Below, piece by piece: positions 12,579 to 13,407 of a DNA stretch of 13,407 nucleotides. The translations under genes and the position numbers were made by a program. The DNA is taken from assembly GCA_045105475.1 (NCBI GenBank), contig JBGCDP010000390.1, positions 1 to 13,407 on the forward strand. The letters are read 5' to 3'. A model generated the notes under the pieces. It did no database searches. It was not told the origin of the DNA and was given only the letters and a program-made list of their open reading frames with translations. The stretch comes from WTJY01 sp045105475 (lineage in GTDB: Bacteria > Chloroflexota > Anaerolineae > Promineifilales > Promineifilaceae). Position 1 is the first letter of the stretch, and each line of letters begins with the position of its first letter.

Positions 12579-13407
12579 CTACCGAACAACCAGCGGCAAG
12601 TACAGCAGCTTGTCATCACCTGAAGGAGCACTTGGTGTACCTGTTGGAGATGGAGTTGGGCTTGGCGAAGGTGTTGTTGTCCCTGAGGGTTCCTCAATCA
12701 CAATCTGGAACGATTTACTCAATGAGTTAACCCCGTTGCTTGCCGTTACTTTAATCGTCTTGGTACCAGAGCTAGTCCAACCGGCTGTCGTATATTTGCC
12801 AAAACGAGTGGTCAGTGATCCTGATAAATCGTTTTTATCAGTAACTTCTAGCAAAAGATCAAAAGGTGTATCAGCATCTTCTGGCTCCATGGTGAAAAAG
12901 AACTCATAAGCTGTATCAACTTGCCCTGTGGTTGGTCCACTAAATACGATATCGGTAATTGCACCTTCAATATCAGCCTGTGCGATCTCGATCTGAACCG
13001 ACTCAGTACGTGAGCTTAACCCATTGTCGGCCGTCACTTGAATCGTTTTTGTACCGGGCGTGTCCCACGTATAAACCACATTCGCCAAGCGGTCATCAAG
13101 CACTTCTTCAATAACCCCAGACCTATCGGTAATCTCGACGCTATAAGTAATAGGCAAAGTCACAGCAACTGGATGAACTTGAAAGTTGATCTGATATGGG
13201 ACACCGGTAAAACCAGTAATCGGGCCTGTAAACGTTATGTCAGTAATTGGTGTATAAAGCTGTGAAGCTTCAGAAGTGGTGCCAGGGCCAAATGTACCAA
13301 TAACGCCACTGCTATTGGTCGTCGCCATTGTCCGGAGCCCTTCCCCAGTAGCCAAGGCTGCGGGCAGTTCAAAGCTGAATTTGCCATCTGAATCCGCATC
13401 AACTGAG
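12579..13407 (-). CDS. Surface protein with tandem Ig-like domains and a YLPLVVR C-terminal tail (5' part outside window)
   Basis: The minus-strand frame is open from the window edge to TAG at 12579, giving 275 residues of a probably much larger exported protein. The first visible residues (DADSDGKFSFELPAALATGE) look like the end of an Ig-like or carboxypeptidase-regulatory-like domain. Two tandem repeats follow at about 54-149 and 150-239. Each begins ITDI-(T/V)-F-(T/S)-GP and ends GTKTI-(Q/K)-VTA-(D/S)-NG followed by an SxSxQI-type strand, typical of PKD/Ig-like surface modules. Then comes a Pro/Ser/Thr linker (TPSPSPTPSPTGTPS) and the end LLYLPLVVR. Similar YLPLV-R tails end many exported Chloroflexota proteins and probably act as a sorting or anchoring signal (inference). 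Function: likely adhesion or cell-surface structure. A strong terminator lies downstream. Confidence 0.78.
   Translation of the reverse strand, partial: SVDADSDGKFSFELPAALATGEGLRTMATTNSSGVIGTFGPGTTSEASQLYTPITDITFTGPITGFTGVPYQINFQVHPVAVTLPITYSVEITDRSGVIEEVLDDRLANVVYTWDTPGTKTIQVTADNGLSSRTESVQIEIAQADIEGAITDIVFSGPTTGQVDTAYEFFFTMEPEDADTPFDLLLEVTDKNDLSGSLTTRFGKYTTAGWTSSGTKTIKVTASNGVNSLSKSFQIVIEEPSGTTTPSPSPTPSPTGTPSAPSGDDKLLYLPLVVR

Noticed and set aside
1..13407. Mobile element, phage, CRISPR or defence system
   Set aside because: No transposase, integrase, phage structural, Cas, restriction or toxin-antitoxin signature, no terminal repeats, and no regular short repeats were found. The tRNA gene shows no flanking integrase or duplicated 3' end within the window.

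Overview
The window looks like a chromosomal segment of a free-living bacterium, most likely of phylum Chloroflexota (Anaerolineae/Caldilineae-like). This is inferred from three things: exported proteins with long Thr/Pro/Ala 'TPTP' linkers, a surface protein ending in a YLPLVVR tail of the kind I associate with this phylum, and an ATP-type phosphofructokinase built as a eukaryote-like tandem fusion. GC content is moderate by eye. I see no phage genes, insertion sequences, CRISPR arrays or toxin-antitoxin pairs, so this is probably ordinary core/accessory chromosome. The most striking global feature is dense over-representation of the palindrome CGGCCG: about 38 occurrences by eye, against roughly 3 expected in a random 50% GC sequence of this length.

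Layout, left to right. (1) 1-829, plus strand: the C-terminal end of scpB (chromosome segregation), then a YedJ-like HD phosphohydrolase. (2) 830-1193: a non-coding gap with an operator-like dyad (907-933) and an RNA segment able to form two mutually exclusive stems (957-1065). (3) 1194-5022: two exported proteins. One is a 705-residue multidomain zinc metalloprotease (cupredoxin-like, linker, prealbumin-like, thrombospondin-type calcium repeats, metzincin). The other is a 509-residue lipoprotein of unknown function. A strong bidirectional terminator follows. (4) 5084-5156, minus strand: tRNA-Arg(CCU). (5) 5253-8180, plus strand: a gamma-glutamylcyclotransferase-like protein and a 740-residue tandem 6-phosphofructokinase. 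(6) 8172-9437, minus strand: a 12-helix MFS transporter whose end overlaps the pfk end by 9 bp. (7) 9497-12373, plus strand: a LOG-family nucleotide phosphoribohydrolase (apparently leaderless), a COG4947-like alpha/beta-hydrolase that has lost its catalytic Ser and His, and an exported lipoprotein alpha/beta-hydrolase with an intact triad. (8) 12374-13407, minus strand: a terminator, a possible 45-residue membrane microprotein overlapping it, and the C-terminal part of a surface protein with tandem Ig-like domains.

The genes do not form one obvious pathway. A recurring theme is the exported envelope: a secreted protease, two lipoproteins, and a surface adhesin-like protein, interspersed with housekeeping metabolism. 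The points most worth a second look are the tandem PFK with an Asp-to-Asn change at the presumed Mg-ATP site of its catalytic half, the double active-site substitution in the COG4947-like protein, the CGGCCG signature, and the switch-like leader upstream of the metalloprotease.
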